A DNA stretch of 64,000 nucleotides. Source: Klebsiella grimontii. Lineage in GTDB: Bacteria; Pseudomonadota; Gammaproteobacteria; Enterobacterales; Enterobacteriaceae. The DNA is taken from NCBI RefSeq assembly GCF_900200035.1, contig NZ_FZTC01000006.1, positions 1 through 64,000 on the forward strand, in the 5' to 3' direction. The translations under genes and the position numbers were made by a program. Each line of letters begins with the position of its first letter. The stretch's first letter is position 1. Below, piece after piece: positions 62,453 through 64,000 of this stretch. The notes under the pieces were generated by a model, which worked only from the letters and a program-made list of their open reading frames with translations, was not told the DNA's origin and searched no databases.

Positions 62453-63147
62453 GAAGCCGATACCATCAGATAGCCGCGTCCGCGCAGGGTTTTAAACCAC
62501 GGGTGGCCGTCTTTGCGCTCCGGCAGCTTGCGCCGCAGGTTGGAGATGTGCATATCGATCGCGCGGTCGAATGGCGTCAGGCGTTTACCTAATACTTCCT
62601 GGCTCAGGTGCTCGCGCGAAACCACCTGGCCAAGATGCTGCGCCAGGAGATAGAGCAGGGTGAACTCGGTGCCGGTCAGCTCCAGGGTCAGACCATCGAA
62701 GCTGGCTTCCTGGCGACCGGGGTTAAGGCTCAGCGCATCCACTTCCAGCGTCGGTGAACCGGCTTCGGTTGTCTGCTGCTGCTCGCTCCAGTGCGACCGG
62801 CGCAGAATCGCGCGTATACGCGCCACCAGTTCGCGATCGTTGAACGGCTTAGGCAAATAATCGTCCGCGCCCAGCTCGAGGCCGAGAACGCGATCCAGCT
62901 CGCTCCCGCGGGCCGTTAGCATGATAACCGGGGTCTGGTGCGTCTGACGCAACTCTTTGAGCGTGTCGATACCGTTTTTCTTCGGCATCATTACATCAAG
63001 CAAAAGTAAATCGATGCTGTCGTCCAGAAGGGCCAGCGCCTGTTCCCCATCATGGGCCACGAGCACATTAAAACCTTCCATATCGAGCAGCTCTTTTAAC
63101 AGGGAGGTGAGCTCCCGGTCATCATCTACTAACAGGATTTTATTCAT
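62449..63147 (-). CDS. cpxR: Response regulator of the Cpx envelope-stress system
   Basis: 232 residues, OmpR type: receiver with Asp51 in LLLLDVMMPKKNG and Lys in LPKPFND, and C-terminal winged helix (SREHLSQEVLGKRLTPFDRAIDMHISNLRRKLP). Divergent from cpxP with shared regulatory region. Confidence 0.97.
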   Translation of the reverse strand: MNKILLVDDDRELTSLLKELLDMEGFNVLVAHDGEQALALLDDSIDLLLLDVMMPKKNGIDTLKELRQTHQTPVIMLTARGSELDRVLGLELGADDYLPKPFNDRELVARIRAILRRSHWSEQQQTTEAGSPTLEVDALSLNPGRQEASFDGLTLELTGTEFTLLYLLAQHLGQVVSREHLSQEVLGKRLTPFDRAIDMHISNLRRKLPERKDGHPWFKTLRGRGYLMVSAS

Positions 63148-63202
63148 TGTTTAAATACCTCCGAGGCAGAAATTACGTCATCAAGGCTCGCTAATCCATG
63201 AC

Positions 63203-63217
63203 TTTACGTTGTTTTAC
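63203..63217 (-). promoter_or_regulatory. CpxR box
   Basis: The minus strand reads GTAAA-ACAAC-GTAAA, a perfect CpxR box (GTAAA-N5-GTAAA), in the cpxR-cpxP intergenic, about 80 bp from cpxP. A further single GTAAA is near 63248. Confidence 0.85.
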
Positions 63218-63296
63218 ACCCCCTGACGCATGTTTGCAGCCTGCATCGTAAACTCTCTCTCGTTGAATCGCGACACAAACGTTTTGGGAGTATGTG

Positions 63297-63800
63297 ATGC
63301 GCAATGTTATCGCTGCCGTCATGGCCTCAACGCTGGCGCTAAGTGCATATAGCCAAGCCGCTGAAGTCGTCACCAGCGTTAACTGGCTTCCCGGAGACGA
63401 AAGTGTCCAGCGCAGCAGCCAGAGCCATATGTTTGACGGCATAAGTTTAACTGAACAGCAACGGCAACAGTTACGAGATCTTATGCAGCGGGCACGCCAC
63501 GACAGGCCACCCGTTAATGTTAGCGAAATGGAGACAATGCATCGCCTTGTCACCGCAGAAAATTTTGATGAAAACGCTGTGCGCGCTCAGGCAGATAAGA
63601 TGGCGCAGGAACAGGTTGCCCGCCAGGTCGAAATGGCAAAAGTTCGCAACCAGATGTATCACCTGCTAACGCCAGAGCAGCAAGCGGTTTTAAACGCTAA
63701 GCACCAGCAACGAATGGATCAGTTGCGTGAGGTTGCACGGATGCAAAAAGGCTCAGCGATGATGCTTTCGAGTAGTAGCAATACCCTGCAACCCCAGTAA
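63297..63800 (+). CDS. cpxP: Periplasmic Cpx inhibitor/chaperone
   Basis: 167 residues from ATG 63297, signal peptide ([22 protein letters not shown]), two LTxxQ motifs ([11 protein letters not shown] and LTPEQQAVL). It binds the CpxA sensor domain and delivers misfolded pilins to DegP. Under CpxR. The C-terminus ([10 protein letters not shown]) differs from E. coli. Confidence 0.96.
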   Translation: MRNVIAAVMASTLALSAYSQAAEVVTSVNWLPGDESVQRSSQSHMFDGISLTEQQRQQLRDLMQRARHDRPPVNVSEMETMHRLVTAENFDENAVRAQADKMAQEQVARQVEMAKVRNQMYHLLTPEQQAVLNAKHQQRMDQLREVARMQKGSAMMLSSSSNTLQPQ

Positions 63801-63808
63801 CAACCCTG

Positions 63809-63866
63809 TTTTCCTTGCCATAGACACCATCCCTGTCTTCCCCCACATGATGTGGGGGTTTTTTTT
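63809..63866 (+). ncRNA. cpxQ: CpxQ small RNA from the cpxP 3' end
   Basis: The sequence TTTTCCTTGCCATAGACACC and the following terminator (CCCCCACATGATGTGGGGG plus eight T) match the known CpxQ sRNA. E. coli CpxQ is made by RNase E cleavage of cpxP mRNA at about this point, binds Hfq and represses envelope-protein mRNAs. The 5' end is placed by analogy. Confidence 0.88.
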
Positions 63867-63949
63867 GCCCTTTATTCAGCGCCCTCCTGGCTCCCCGTCG
63901 CGGTAAAAGATCGGGTTATACTAAGCGCATCGCGAAGTAAGGAGCGTTT

Positions 63950-64000
63950 ATGAGTCAATCCTATGGGCAACTGGTGAGCCGCGCGGCGATTGCGGCGACG
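63950..64000 (+). CDS. fieF: Ferrous-iron efflux pump FieF (5' end only)
   Basis: The first 17 codons (MSQSYGQLVSRAAIAAT) match FieF/YiiP, a cation diffusion facilitator that exports Fe(II) and Zn(II). Good GGAG ribosome site. The rest runs off the right edge; the position after cpxP matches E. coli. Confidence 0.9.
   Translation, partial: MSQSYGQLVSRAAIAAT

Overview
The window is a stretch of an enterobacterial chromosome of the Klebsiella/Raoultella/Enterobacter type. The backbone order fdoH-fdoG-fdhD, rhaM, rhaDAB-rhaSR, rhaT, sodA-yiiM-cpxAR-cpxP-fieF is the same as around the rha locus of Escherichia coli. The genus is inferred from this synteny, a fairly high GC content and the number of sugar operons; no 16S rRNA gene is present to settle it. 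There are no tRNA or rRNA genes, CRISPR arrays, prophage or intact insertion sequences.

Backbone, left: the end of the formate dehydrogenase-O operon (fdoG carries an in-frame TGA selenocysteine codon) and the divergent fdhD. Backbone, right (about 36-64 kb): L-rhamnose genes, then sodA, yiiM, the Cpx envelope stress system with the CpxQ sRNA, and the start of fieF. The rhamnose block is larger than in E. coli. It adds a complete ABC importer, a lactaldehyde reductase (fucO type) and rhaM in one run behind rhaBAD, and it still has the RhaT symporter.

Accessory region 1 (about 4.2-35.9 kb) sits between fdhD and the rhamnose genes and is almost entirely carbohydrate uptake and breakdown. (a) A mannose-family PTS with a GH88 unsaturated glucuronyl hydrolase, a KdgM-type porin, a GH43 glycosidase and a LevR-type sigma-54 activator; three convincing -24/-12 promoters lie in front of the GH43 gene, the porin and the PTS operon. 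(b) A divergent operon with a PFK-like kinase, an ascorbate/galactitol-type PTS, a class II aldolase, a small helical protein and a P-loop kinase: a complete but unassigned sugar route. (c) azlCD with a XRE-cupin regulator. (d) A DeoR-PfkB fusion, a DHDPS/NAL-family aldolase, a YhcH protein and an MFS transporter, probably for a sugar acid. (e) A raffinose operon rafR-rafA-rafB-lacA-like-rafY with twin Raf operators but no sucrose hydrolase. (f) A LacI regulator, a GPH transporter and a GH91 enzyme without a signal peptide, which looks like a difructose-dianhydride utilisation operon.

Accessory region 2 (about 48.0-58.3 kb) is inserted between rhaR and rhaT. It encodes a fructose-type PTS with its own HPr-EI-EIIA fusion, a GH38 alpha-mannosidase, a KdgM-type porin and a periplasmic metallophosphoesterase. 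Its roughly 490-nt leader carries a CRP site, a 21-bp perfect hairpin and a strong intrinsic terminator just before the first gene. With no regulator gene nearby, control by read-through of that terminator is a reasonable hypothesis.
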